Positions 17,354 through 25,766 of a DNA stretch of 64,000 bases are shown piece by piece. The notes below the pieces were generated by a model. The model was not told the DNA's origin. It did no database searches and saw nothing but the letters and a program-made list of their open reading frames with translations. Within the stretch, counting starts at the first letter, position 1; every line of letters starts with the position of its first letter. This DNA is from an uncultured Gemmatimonadota bacterium (GTDB lineage: Bacteria; Gemmatimonadota; Gemmatimonadetes; Gemmatimonadales; Gemmatimonadaceae). Both the position numbers and the translations under genes were made by a program. The stretch is from assembly GCA_902826615.1 (NCBI GenBank), contig CADEFN010000001.1, positions 186,001-250,000 on the forward strand. The letters are read 5' to 3'.

Positions 17354-18595
17354 TCATGTGCGCGCACCCCGTACAGCGGCTTCCACACAATCACGCAACG
17401 TGGCGAAAACCACACGATACCCCAGATTGCCGGGGGCGTACCACGCCCACTTCGCCGAGTTTGTCATGACGGCGCCAGTGGTCGCCCGGAGGATGGGCGT
17501 GAGGTAGGTGCAGGTGTCGGTGACAATTCGGACACCGGCGGCACGCAAGGTGTCACCCCATCCCCGTTCGTCCACCGCACGCAGGACTTCGCGCCCGGTG
17601 GAGGCGTAGAACTCGATGCCGGGGTGGATGGCGCGTCCATCGAGGAGGGTGTGCAGCCGCTCGAATTCACGCAGCGAAAAATGCGGCGTGCCCACGCTGA
17701 CGGCACCCAGCGGTTCTGCTGCCGCGGTGTTGAGTTCGGCCAGCGCTGCCCGCAAGTCGTCGGGACCGAAGGTGAGGCGCGCGACCGGTGGGGCGCCGCC
17801 GAGCGCGGCGTCGAGTGTCGGGGCCTCGGGGGTGACACCCACCACATGGAACATGGCCACCGCGCCTGACGACGCGGCAGCAGCCCCCAATGCCTTGAGA
17901 TCGTCTTCGCTCGCCTGGTCGACACCATCAATGACGGCCACCTCGGCGCCAGCGTTGCGTCCCAGCCAGTGCCCTAACGCGGCAAAGAAGAGATCCGATT
18001 CGCCGGGGTCCGGGGTGAGATCGTGCACCTGCACATGCAATCGCGCGCGACGCCCCGCATCGGTGTGCAGCCCCGCCGCGGGCACGCGACCGGTGATGGC
18101 CGCGGCGAGATCGACAAAGTCGCCGTAACGTTCGGTGCGGGCGCCGAGCACGCTGTTCGCAAAGACAATCGCGTTCGACTCAGCCCACGCCACCTGCTCT
18201 CCAAGGGTAGGGCGATCGGTGAGCTGATACGGGGCACAGGTCCAGGTCTGCTTGCAGCCCATGGCCGTGTAGTGCCGCATCATCTCGCGCCCTGCCGTCT
18301 GCAACTCGGCGCCGCCACGGGAGAGTTCGGGGTGCAGCAGGTCGATGATGCCGACGTTGAGGGTGGTCGGGACACGGACCTTCCCACCGCGGTCGGCCAT
18401 GGTGCGGGCGAAGTCGAGCGAGGCCTGCCCGTGGTAGAGACAGCCGTCTACGTGGGCGCGCGAGATGGGGATGAGGGCTGGGGCTCGCGTGACCTCAGCA
18501 AGCTGGGTGATCAGCCGCATGGCAAAGCGCTCGGCGCCTGTGCCTTCGCCAGCGAGGAGCGCCAGTTCGTCGGAAGTGAGCTGGCAGCGTGTCAA
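17354..18595 (-). CDS. Aconitase X catalytic (large) subunit
   Basis: 413 residues, the usual size for a separate AcnX large subunit, if translation begins at the TTG at 18595. Longer readings run into tRNA-Cys. Recognisable segments are LTSDELALLAGEGTG, ISRAHVDGCLYHG, GCKQTWTCAPYQL, ANSVLGARTERYGDF, TDTCTYLTPIL and NSAKWAWYAPGN. The cysteines in these stretches are candidates for the Fe-S ligands. Its partner swivel subunit is encoded directly downstream. Proline-racemase or pyrroline-reductase genes that accompany hydroxyproline-catabolic AcnX are not adjacent. The start is the weakest point: the ribosome site is poor. Confidence 0.85.
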   Translation of the reverse strand: MTRCQLTSDELALLAGEGTGAERFAMRLITQLAEVTRAPALIPISRAHVDGCLYHGQASLDFARTMADRGGKVRVPTTLNVGIIDLLHPELSRGGAELQTAGREMMRHYTAMGCKQTWTCAPYQLTDRPTLGEQVAWAESNAIVFANSVLGARTERYGDFVDLAAAITGRVPAAGLHTDAGRRARLHVQVHDLTPDPGESDLFFAALGHWLGRNAGAEVAVIDGVDQASEDDLKALGAAAASSGAVAMFHVVGVTPEAPTLDAALGGAPPVARLTFGPDDLRAALAELNTAAAEPLGAVSVGTPHFSLREFERLHTLLDGRAIHPGIEFYASTGREVLRAVDERGWGDTLRAAGVRIVTDTCTYLTPILRATTGAVMTNSAKWAWYAPGNLGYRVVFATLRDCVEAAVRGART

Positions 18596-18653
18596 CGCGG
18601 GCCGGAGCCTGCTGTCACTAGTTCCCCCCGTGCCGTTGTGTCGTCGCCGCTCT

Positions 18654-18689
18654 CCGTGCTTCCCGTACTTCCCGTACTTCTCGTGCTTC
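18654..18689. repeat. Four tandem 9-bp repeats between tRNA-Cys and the AcnX gene
   Basis: Units CCGTGCTTC, CCGTACTTC, CCGTACTTC and TCGTGCTTC follow one another without gaps in the non-coding stretch between the tRNA and the start of the large subunit. Confidence 0.75.
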
Positions 18690-18699
18690 CGCAGTAAAG

Positions 18700-18771
18700 A
18701 GGCGCCGGCCGGAATCGAACCGGCGAATAACGGTTTTGCAGACCGCTGCCTTACCACTTGGCTACGGCGCC
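18700..18771 (-). tRNA. tRNA-Cys (GCA anticodon)
   Basis: The minus strand folds as a standard tRNA. The seven-base acceptor stem is GGCGCCG/CGGCGCC, with a D-arm, an anticodon loop CTGCAAA (anticodon GCA, cysteine) and a T-arm GCCGG TTCGATT CCGGC. The discriminator base is T. The CCA end is not encoded. It lies just upstream of the aconitase X genes on the same strand. Confidence 0.95.
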
Positions 18772-18858
18772 ATGGAGTGTGGAAGCTAGGCGGGTGTGGG
18801 CGGGGTCTCAAGCCGTCCCTTCCTTGCCACCTCTCTGGGCGGCTGCCACTATGGGGCC

Positions 18859-19848
18859 ATGTCGACCACTACGCCGATGGACCCGGGTGGGGCCCGTCAC
18901 GGACTCACGGGGCTTGCCGACCTTCGCGGTGCCGCCGCGCGGATAGAGGGCCTGGTCCATCGAACCACGCAGGGCTCCTCCCTGTACCTGTCGGAGGCCA
19001 GCGGCACTCAGGTCTCCCTCAAACTCGAGCTTTTCCAGAAGACCGGGTCGTTCAAGGTGCGCGGCGTGCTCAACACCCTCCAGCAGCTGTCGCCCGAGGA
19101 ACGCACGCGCGGTGTCATTTCCATGAGCGCGGGCAATCATGCGCAGGCGCTGGCCTGGGGTGCGACCAAACTTGGTATAGCCGCGACGATTGTGATGCCG
19201 GCGACCGCGGTCCCGAGCAAGGTGGCGGCAACCAGGGGGTATGGTGGGCAGGTGGTGCAGACCGAGGGTGATCTTCTGGCAACCGCGCGCGAACTCCAGG
19301 CATCACAGGGCCTCACATTGGTCCATCCCTTTGATGATCCACGTGTTATCGCCGGTCAGGGCACGGTTGGGCTGGAAATCCTCGAGGATGTCCCGGACGT
19401 TGATGTGGTGATCGTGGCGTGCGGTGGGGGCGGGCTGCTGTCCGGTGTTGCCGCCGCCGTCAAGGCACTCAAGCCCAAGGTGCGCGTGATCGGGGTTGAG
19501 CCCGAGGGTTCAGCCGTGATGTCACTCTCGCTGCAGGCCGGTTCGCCGCAACGTCTCTCGGTGAACAAGACCATCGCTGACGGACTGGCCCCGCCCTTCA
19601 CCGGTGCCAACGCGCTGGCGCATGTGCAGGCCTTTGTGGATGAGGTGATTGTCGTGAGCGATGCCCGCATTCTCGACGGGATGCGCGTACTGATGGAGCG
19701 CTGCAAACTGTTTGCGGAGCCATCGGCTGGCGCCGCGATCGTCCCGCTTCTCGATCGTCATCCGTCCATTCCCGTCGGCGCCAGGGTGGTGCCGATCGTC
19801 TGTGGTGGCAACATTGATTTGGAGCGTCTCAAGGCGCTCCTCGCCTGA
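18859..19848 (+). CDS. PLP-dependent threonine/serine dehydratase (or serine racemase) family enzyme
   Basis: 329 residues from the ATG at 18859. The fold-type II PLP enzyme is clear: the lysine in FQKTGSFKVRG is the Schiff-base residue, SAGNHAQALAWGA is the asparagine loop, ACGGGGLLSG is the glycine-rich phosphate-binding loop, and CGGNIDLERL lies near the C-terminus. There is no C-terminal ACT domain, so it resembles the short catabolic threonine dehydratases and serine racemases. Both give 2-oxo acids plus ammonia, or isomerise serine. A related enzyme is encoded at 34633-35589. It is divergent from the tRNA/AcnX unit. Confidence 0.85.
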   Translation: MSTTTPMDPGGARHGLTGLADLRGAAARIEGLVHRTTQGSSLYLSEASGTQVSLKLELFQKTGSFKVRGVLNTLQQLSPEERTRGVISMSAGNHAQALAWGATKLGIAATIVMPATAVPSKVAATRGYGGQVVQTEGDLLATARELQASQGLTLVHPFDDPRVIAGQGTVGLEILEDVPDVDVVIVACGGGGLLSGVAAAVKALKPKVRVIGVEPEGSAVMSLSLQAGSPQRLSVNKTIADGLAPPFTGANALAHVQAFVDEVIVVSDARILDGMRVLMERCKLFAEPSAGAAIVPLLDRHPSIPVGARVVPIVCGGNIDLERLKALLA

Positions 19849-19881
19849 CATCTGTCTCAACACGCTTTCTCCCAGACCTCA

Positions 19882-21534
19882 GTGACAACACGCATCGCTC
19901 TCCTGGCCCTTGCCGTTGGTCTTGCTCCCACCGTCGGCCGCGCACAAACACTTCCGGCCTCCGAGGCCCGGCGTGTGGACTCGGTGTTCGCCGCGGTCGA
20001 CAAAACCACCTCGCCCGGATGTGCGCTGGCCATTTACCGCAATGGCGAGATTGTCTATAGCCGCGGGTATGGCATGGCCAACCTCGAACACGGCATTGCC
20101 ATCTCGCCACGCAGCGTGTTCGATATCGGCTCGACGTCCAAACAGTTTGCAGCGGCCGCGATTGTGCTCCTGGCCCAGGACGGCAAACTCTCCATAGACG
20201 ATGAGGTTCGGAGACACATCCCCGAGCTTCCGGTTTATCAGCGCCCGGTGACGCTGCGGCATCTGCTCAATCACACCAGCGGGATGCGCGACTACCTCAC
20301 GCTCATGCAGCTGCACGGCACCAACTTCGATGGTGTCACCGGCGACCAAGAGGCCCTGGACCTCATCGTCCGCCAGAAAGCCGTGAACTTCGACCCGGGC
20401 AGCGAGTTCCTCTATTCCAACTCCGGCTTCTTCATGCTCTCACAGGTCGTGAAGCGGGTGAGTGGCAAGACCCTCGCGCAGTTTGCCGAAGAGCGCATCT
20501 TTGGCCCGTTAGGCATGCGCAACACCCACTTTCACGACGAACACACCCACATCGTCGCCAATCGCGCCACGGGGTACGGCCCCGGCCGCAGTGGTTTTGT
20601 CATCGACATGTCACTCTTTGAACAGACCGGCGACGGTGCGGTGAATACCAGTGTTGAGGATCTGCTCAAGTGGGACAACAACTTCTACACTCCCACGGTA
20701 GGGGGCGAAGGGCTCCTCCGCGACCTGCATACCCAGGGCAAATTGAACAGCGGGCGTACCATCGACTACGCCCTCGGCCTTTTTGTTGATCAGTACCGCG
20801 GGCTGCGACGGGTACGGCACGGTGGCTCCTGGGCAGGATATCGCGCCGAGTTGCTGCGATTCCCCGAGGCGAAGACGTCGGTGGCCTGTCTGTGCAACCT
20901 CGGCACACTCAATCCCAGTGCCTTTGCCGATGCGGTGGCGGAGATTGTGCTGAAGGAGCGTTTTACGGCGGCGTCCGTCGCCACCAGCACGAACGCGCCT
21001 TCAGTGACACTTTCGACGGCACAACTCGCGAATGTCGAGGGCTACTACCGCGATCCCGTGACAGGGGACCAGCGTCGCATGACCGCACGTAACGGACGCC
21101 TCTTCAGCTCACGATCGCCGCTGCCGTTTTCCACGACCGACTCAGTGTCGTTCCAGATTGCGGGGGCCGCCACACTCAAGTTTGACCTCGGCGGCGACGG
21201 CAAGGCCACACGGATGACCGAAACCGTACTCACCTCGGGGCCCCAGGTGTTCGAGCGCTTTACCCCCGTGGTACCTACACAAGCACAGCTTTCCGAGTAT
21301 GCTGGAGCGTACTTCGCGAATGAAGTGGATGTGACCTACCGGGTGTCAGCGGACTCCAACGGGATCCGGCTCGAGTACGCTGGCAACACGGTGCCGCTGG
21401 CACCATCGGTGAAGGATGTCTTCACCGATGGTCGGCAGCTCAGTGTCACGTTCGCGCGCGACGGGCGAGGCAAGATCGCGCGCTTCTCCATCAATGCCGG
21501 GCGCGTCCGCGGTATAGTCGCCGAACGCAGGTAG
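19882..21534 (+). CDS. Secreted serine beta-lactamase-like hydrolase (class C/S12 type)
   Basis: 550 residues, GTG start at 19882, then a signal peptide (ALLALAVGLAPTVGRAQ). Catalytic motifs of the S12/beta-lactamase family are present: STSK at residues 84-87 (nucleophile and base), YSNSG for the Y-x-N motif, LNHTSGMRDY, and RHGGSWAGY as the H/K-x-G element. The last 170 residues are an additional beta-rich region of the type often following such hydrolases. These proteins act on D-amino-acid peptides, esters or beta-lactams; which one is not readable here. It follows the dehydratase by 33 bases and may be cotranscribed. Confidence 0.84.
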   Translation: MTTRIALLALAVGLAPTVGRAQTLPASEARRVDSVFAAVDKTTSPGCALAIYRNGEIVYSRGYGMANLEHGIAISPRSVFDIGSTSKQFAAAAIVLLAQDGKLSIDDEVRRHIPELPVYQRPVTLRHLLNHTSGMRDYLTLMQLHGTNFDGVTGDQEALDLIVRQKAVNFDPGSEFLYSNSGFFMLSQVVKRVSGKTLAQFAEERIFGPLGMRNTHFHDEHTHIVANRATGYGPGRSGFVIDMSLFEQTGDGAVNTSVEDLLKWDNNFYTPTVGGEGLLRDLHTQGKLNSGRTIDYALGLFVDQYRGLRRVRHGGSWAGYRAELLRFPEAKTSVACLCNLGTLNPSAFADAVAEIVLKERFTAASVATSTNAPSVTLSTAQLANVEGYYRDPVTGDQRRMTARNGRLFSSRSPLPFSTTDSVSFQIAGAATLKFDLGGDGKATRMTETVLTSGPQVFERFTPVVPTQAQLSEYAGAYFANEVDVTYRVSADSNGIRLEYAGNTVPLAPSVKDVFTDGRQLSVTFARDGRGKIARFSINAGRVRGIVAERR

Positions 21535-21546
21535 TCGGGCAACCAG

Positions 21547-21576
21547 GACGCGACGCCATGGCTCTGGTGTCGCGTC
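21547..21576. terminator. Hairpin between convergent genes
   Basis: GACGCGACGCC pairs with GGTGTCGCGTC (one G-T pair) around an eight-base loop, centrally between the stops at 21534 and 21593. Confidence 0.5.
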
Positions 21577-21592
21577 TGCCATCCGCCGTTTA

Positions 21593-22033
21593 TCAGCCCA
21601 GCGTCGCGCGCAGCTCCATCGGCACCGCCTTCAGCGCCTTGCTCACCGGACATCCATTCTTCGCGTTGGTCGCCAGCTCCTGAAACTTCTCGGCCGTAAT
21701 CCCCGGGACTTTGCCGTGCAGTTCGAGCGTGATGCCGGTGATCTCGAATCCTGCTTCCTTCTTTTCGACGGCAACGTGCGCAGTGGTGGTCAGCTCGTCA
21801 GGCGGAAATCCCGCGCCACTCAGCTGAAAGCTCAGCGCCATGGTGAAACACCCCGCATGAGCGGCAGCAATAAGCTCCTCGGGATTGGTGCCTGCACGCC
21901 CATCTTCGCTCGTGAAACGGCTCGAGAACGAATACGGTGTGTTGTTCAGCACGCCTGAGGTGCTGCTGAGCTGGCCGGAGCCTTCGGCGCCGGTGCCATG
22001 CCAGACGGCGGTGGAGCGTCGTGTGAGAGCCAT
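21593..22033 (-). CDS. OsmC-family peroxidase/redox protein
   Basis: 146 residues from the ATG at 22033. Features are typical of OsmC/Ohr proteins: GTNPEELIAAAHAGCFTMAL with the first reactive cysteine, and AKNGCPVSKAL with the second. Such proteins are homodimers that reduce organic hydroperoxides in the cytoplasm, with the two cysteines cycling through a disulphide. The VENTPY/SFSSRF-like front end (LNNTPYSFSSRFTSEDGRAG) fits the OsmC rather than the Ohr subgroup. No MarR-type OhrR regulator is adjacent. Confidence 0.88.
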   Translation of the reverse strand: MALTRRSTAVWHGTGAEGSGQLSSTSGVLNNTPYSFSSRFTSEDGRAGTNPEELIAAAHAGCFTMALSFQLSGAGFPPDELTTTAHVAVEKKEAGFEITGITLELHGKVPGITAEKFQELATNAKNGCPVSKALKAVPMELRATLG

Positions 22034-22164
22034 GATCGTCGGGGAGGTGATAGGGCGTATGCGGTGAACCGGCGGGCCGTGTGCCCGGTTCCCACGGACT
22101 ACGTGATGTGACCGGCCGAATACACCGGGTGCTGAGGTGCTGCTGCACCGCGGGGGGAAGCCGG

Positions 22165-24165
22165 CTAAGGCACCACCGCCGGCTTGGGCGCCAGCTTCAC
22201 GATCCACAATCCTGACAGCATATCGTTGACGTAGGCATGCCCGTTTTTCACCACGGCCCCCCACGTCATGGTCTTGTTAGGCGTGAACCCGTTTGGCGAC
22301 GACGGCATGAACTCGGCGATTGTGCGGCCCTGCGCCTTGAGATCGCCGCGCAACTCTCCACTCACGTCAAACGCCTGAAAGCCGCCGTTATACGCGCCGA
22401 CATAGAGTGTGTCACCGGCCACCCAAACGTTGTGGGCACCGCCGTACTCCGGCTCGTACCAGGCCACCGACTTCGGCTTCTCGACATCACTCACATCAAT
22501 CACCTGCAGACGCCCGTACGCACGAATGGTGGACACATCCCAGGTGCCAGTGGGCGCATAGGGCGGAAAGACTTCGTCGGCAATGAAGACGTAGTTCTTG
22601 TGACGCCACGCCGTATGTGTCCCGCTGATGAAGCCCGGCCCCCAGTCGGCCGCCGCACCGGGGTACAGCGCTTCGGAGTTGTAGCGGTAGTTGCTGACAA
22701 TCACCGGGTTGGAAGGCGTCCCACCCTTCAGACCATTCCCCACATCGAGGATCACCAATCCGTCGCTCCAGTAACTCACGTACGCCATGCCATCCTTTAC
22801 GTCGATGTCGTGCAGCGAGCGACCGGCCCGTGTCTCGCGCGACTTCCATTCGCCCACACGGCGCGGCTTGAGGGGATCGTTGATGTCGATGATGTTGAGG
22901 GCACCGGTGCCGCTATTGGTGAGGTAGACGTGGGTGCCGTGTTTGGGCTGGGTGTAGACAAAGGCCGAATGGACCCCCGCCGTGACGCCGTCGGTGAACT
23001 CCGAGACCGGCTTGGGGTGGGCCGGGTCGGCAGTCGACGCGATGACGATGCCATTCTTTCGATCGGTGGCACCTTCGCGTGTGAACACCATCCATTTGCC
23101 ATCCTCGGTGGTCATCATGTCATTCATCGATCGCGAGTTGGCGACGATGGAGTCGGTGATCACTGGGCTGCCGGGGTTGCTGATATCGATGGCGTAAATG
23201 CGGTCGCCGCCTAACGCGGTGCCGAGGTAGGCGTGTTTGCCATCCGGGTGGACCCACACCTCACTGGTGGGGAAGGCTGACCGGTCGAGATGGCCAACCA
23301 CTTCGGCAGAGCGGCGCACCTCGCGCGCGGTGAGTTCGACCACGGCGGTGGCCGTCTGCGCTCCGACATTGGCCGAGACGACGTAACGCCCCGGTACGTT
23401 GCCCACAAACGCGCCATCGGATCCGATCGCGCCCTGCCCGGGAGAAAAGGTCCACACCGGTGTGAGTCCTTCGATGACGCCACCACGATTGTTTTTCACC
23501 GTGAGGGCAAAACGGACCACATCGCCCTGGCGGGCGCGTGTGCTGGCCGGTGTGAGCGTGACGGTGACTCCAGCGGAGGGCAGCACCTGCACCGAGACGT
23601 TAGTCACGGCCGACCCCGCGCGTGCGGTGAGGGTGGCCGAACCCGGAGACAGTCCCGCGAGCACACCATCGGTCACCGTGGCCACACGTGGCGCACTGCT
23701 GCTCCAGCTCACCACGTCCTCACGTGCATCCCCCGTGGCCGTGATCGGGGTGGCGTCGAGCCGCACACGCTGACCCGCCAGGAGCCGCTTGACCTCCGGG
23801 GTGACAGCGAGCCGGACCGTTGGACCCGGGAGAATCCGCACTTCGACTTTTTCGGTGACCGGACGACCGTTTGGTGTCGTGGCGGTCACGGCCAGCGGGA
23901 TGGTGCCCGGTGACCCGGCCCGCACCCATCCGAGCGAGTCGACACTCCCCTGCATGCGCCCGCCCTGCGTGAGGAAGCGAATTGTCACGCCGGGAAGCAC
24001 TCTTCCCTGTGCGTCGAGCGCTTCGGCAACAAGTCGCAGCGAGTCACCCACCGACAGCGTGCGCGCTGCTGGCGACACCCGAATACGGGCAACACTCTGG
24101 GCCTGGAGGGCAACCGAGGCGCTGAGCGCGACGGTGAGGCCAAGGAAACGGTATCGAAGCGGCAT
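22165..24165 (-). CDS. Exported LVIVD-repeat protein with N-terminal Ig-like domains
   Basis: 666 residues from an ATG at 24165 with AGAGGG upstream and a signal peptide ending ALQAQ. Residues about 25-290 are three Ig-like units of BIG_2 type (for example RIRVSPAARTLSVGDSLRLV and VTPEVKRLLAGQRVRLDATP). The rest is a propeller-like LVIVD repeat region with motifs such as YAIDISNPGSPVITDS, LNIIDINDPLKPRRVGEW, GLVILDVGNG and LQVIDVSDVEKPKSVAWYEP. LVIVD repeats form a surface-exposed propeller of unknown function. The promoter region is shared with the divergent gene starting at 24299. Confidence 0.82.
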   Translation of the reverse strand: MPLRYRFLGLTVALSASVALQAQSVARIRVSPAARTLSVGDSLRLVAEALDAQGRVLPGVTIRFLTQGGRMQGSVDSLGWVRAGSPGTIPLAVTATTPNGRPVTEKVEVRILPGPTVRLAVTPEVKRLLAGQRVRLDATPITATGDAREDVVSWSSSAPRVATVTDGVLAGLSPGSATLTARAGSAVTNVSVQVLPSAGVTVTLTPASTRARQGDVVRFALTVKNNRGGVIEGLTPVWTFSPGQGAIGSDGAFVGNVPGRYVVSANVGAQTATAVVELTAREVRRSAEVVGHLDRSAFPTSEVWVHPDGKHAYLGTALGGDRIYAIDISNPGSPVITDSIVANSRSMNDMMTTEDGKWMVFTREGATDRKNGIVIASTADPAHPKPVSEFTDGVTAGVHSAFVYTQPKHGTHVYLTNSGTGALNIIDINDPLKPRRVGEWKSRETRAGRSLHDIDVKDGMAYVSYWSDGLVILDVGNGLKGGTPSNPVIVSNYRYNSEALYPGAAADWGPGFISGTHTAWRHKNYVFIADEVFPPYAPTGTWDVSTIRAYGRLQVIDVSDVEKPKSVAWYEPEYGGAHNVWVAGDTLYVGAYNGGFQAFDVSGELRGDLKAQGRTIAEFMPSSPNGFTPNKTMTWGAVVKNGHAYVNDMLSGLWIVKLAPKPAVVP

Positions 24166-24298
24166 AAAGACCCTCTTGTCGGAATGTCCGTAGTCGTACG
24201 CCAGGAGATTGCGCTGAAATCCCGGTTGGGGATAGTGCGCCGTGCCCGTGCACTCGGGAGGTACTGCCCTTAGACTGCTCGCCCCGCGCTCGACGCAC

Positions 24299-24763
24299 AT
24301 GCCACACACGATAGACCTGCACACCCTGGTTCAGGGGTTCCAGTCCTGCACGCTACCGAAAGGTGAGTGGACCCACGTGGCGCACCTGCGCGTGGGTGCC
24401 TGGCATGTGGCGCACTACGGTCCCGACGCGGCACTGGAACGCCTGCGCCATGACATTCGTGCGCTCAACGAGTCGCATGGCGGGGCGAACACCGCCACCG
24501 GGGGCTACCACGAGACAATCACCCGCGCCTACGTGGTGCTGCTCGCCGAATTCCTCATGCAGGCGGAGCCCTCGGTGTCAGTCGAGGCGCACATCGACGC
24601 AATCGAAACCCATCCCGTGGCGCATCCGATGGTGCTGCGCACCTTCTACTCCACGGATTGTCTGATGTCGGTCGAGGCGCGCGCGCGGTGGAGAGAGCCT
24701 GATTTGGCGCCGTTGCGATGTCCCGCTCCCAACGCAGGTACACCGCACGTACCACGGACTTGA
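24299..24763 (+). CDS. Conserved protein of unknown function
   Basis: 154 residues from the ATG at 24299. The sequence is His-rich, with LPKGEWTHVAHLRVGAWHVA, ALERLRHDIRALNESHGGAN, TGGYHETITRAYVVLL and the C-terminal FYSTDCLMSVEARARWREPD. I recognise this W.H.AHL...GYHETIT pattern as a conserved uncharacterised family found in several phyla, with no known activity. The conserved histidines could bind a metal. No signal peptide is visible, so it is probably cytoplasmic. Confidence 0.7.
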   Translation: MPHTIDLHTLVQGFQSCTLPKGEWTHVAHLRVGAWHVAHYGPDAALERLRHDIRALNESHGGANTATGGYHETITRAYVVLLAEFLMQAEPSVSVEAHIDAIETHPVAHPMVLRTFYSTDCLMSVEARARWREPDLAPLRCPAPNAGTPHVPRT

Positions 24764-24819
24764 TCCGGGGCGGAGCGTCGCGGCCCCGATGGTACGACGA
24801 ACCGGGGCCGAGTGTCGGG

Positions 24820-25731
24820 TTACTTCGCCGGTGTGATCACGATGTTCCGGTACTCCACCGGTCCATGATCGCCCTGCAGCATGATCGGCCCCGGCGCGCC
24901 TTCATTGCTATCCAGGGCGCCACCCGTTGGGCCGGGAATCTCCTGCAGGCTGATGACCGTCTTTCCATCCACCACCACGGTCACGGTCCGCCCCACCAGG
25001 GTCACGTCATATGAATGCCAGGTGTCGGGCCCCCGGTTCACAAACTGGTTGGGTGTGATGAACCCATACACGGCGGCCAAACCATCGACTGCAGGCTCGG
25101 GGCCGGGCGAGTCCTCCACCTGCACTTCGTAGCGGCCCCGGAGATACACACCGCTGTTGCCCGCCTTCGGAAACCGCACTTCGGCGTGCAGCTTGAAGTC
25201 CGTGAAGGTGCGTTCGGTGACCAGGTTGCCGCCCCCCTTCATGTTCTGCAACACACCGTTGGTCACACGCCACTGATTTTCGCCCTGGATGGCGCGCCAA
25301 CCCGTGAGATCAGTGTTCAGCAGCTTGACCGGCGCGCCCCACACCGGCGCGGCCGCGCGACGCAGCGTCGGAGCACGTTTGCCCGTGAAGCGCATGGTGC
25401 CACCATCGGGACGAGTCATCGTGCCCGCGAGGGTTTCGCCGTTCAGCCGACCCTCGACGGTCCAGTCTTTCGCCTCGCGCTCCCACTGCGGGGGAATGGA
25501 AAAGCGGAAGCTCCCGTTCTCCCACTGTACGCGCGCCACCGGACGCGCACTCCCGACGATGCCCACAAACTGCCCGACCAGTGTGCTGAATCCCGAGTGG
25601 CGAACCTCAAACCATGACGGCCGCGGACCTTCCGGCGTGTCCACGATGAGATCCCAGCGTCCCTCGATGGGCGCGGGAGCGGAGGCGACCGCAAGAGAGA
25701 CCGCCGCAGCGAGCATAACACGAATCAGCAT
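24820..25731 (-). CDS. Exported DUF1080 (3-keto-disaccharide hydrolase-like) protein
   Basis: 303 residues from the ATG at 25731, with a signal peptide (MLIRVMLAAAVSLAVASA). The N-terminal 110 residues form a small beta domain (EGRWDLIVDTPEGPRPSWFE). The C-terminal half is DUF1080: LTGWRAIQGENQWRVTNGVL, GGNLVTERTFTDFKLHAEVR, NSGVYLRGRYEVQVEDS, a DTWHSYDVTLVGRTVTVVVD stretch and the final IMLQGDHGPVEYRNI. This jelly-roll family includes lyases and hydrolases that act on 3-keto-glycosides and other sugars. Which reaction applies cannot be told. Confidence 0.83.
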   Translation of the reverse strand: MLIRVMLAAAVSLAVASAPAPIEGRWDLIVDTPEGPRPSWFEVRHSGFSTLVGQFVGIVGSARPVARVQWENGSFRFSIPPQWEREAKDWTVEGRLNGETLAGTMTRPDGGTMRFTGKRAPTLRRAAAPVWGAPVKLLNTDLTGWRAIQGENQWRVTNGVLQNMKGGGNLVTERTFTDFKLHAEVRFPKAGNSGVYLRGRYEVQVEDSPGPEPAVDGLAAVYGFITPNQFVNRGPDTWHSYDVTLVGRTVTVVVDGKTVISLQEIPGPTGGALDSNEGAPGPIMLQGDHGPVEYRNIVITPAK

Positions 25732-25766
25732 GGACCATCCCGAGAAGGCGTCTGACAACCAGTGTG

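Noticed and set aside
18654-18689. Possible CRISPR array
   Set aside because: Four 9-bp units with no spacers and no cas genes; a simple tandem repeat.
22237-23214. Open frame of 325 codons on the plus strand inside the LVIVD protein gene
   Set aside because: Rich in R, V, H and G as expected from a reverse reading; no recognisable domain; the opposite strand has clear repeats.
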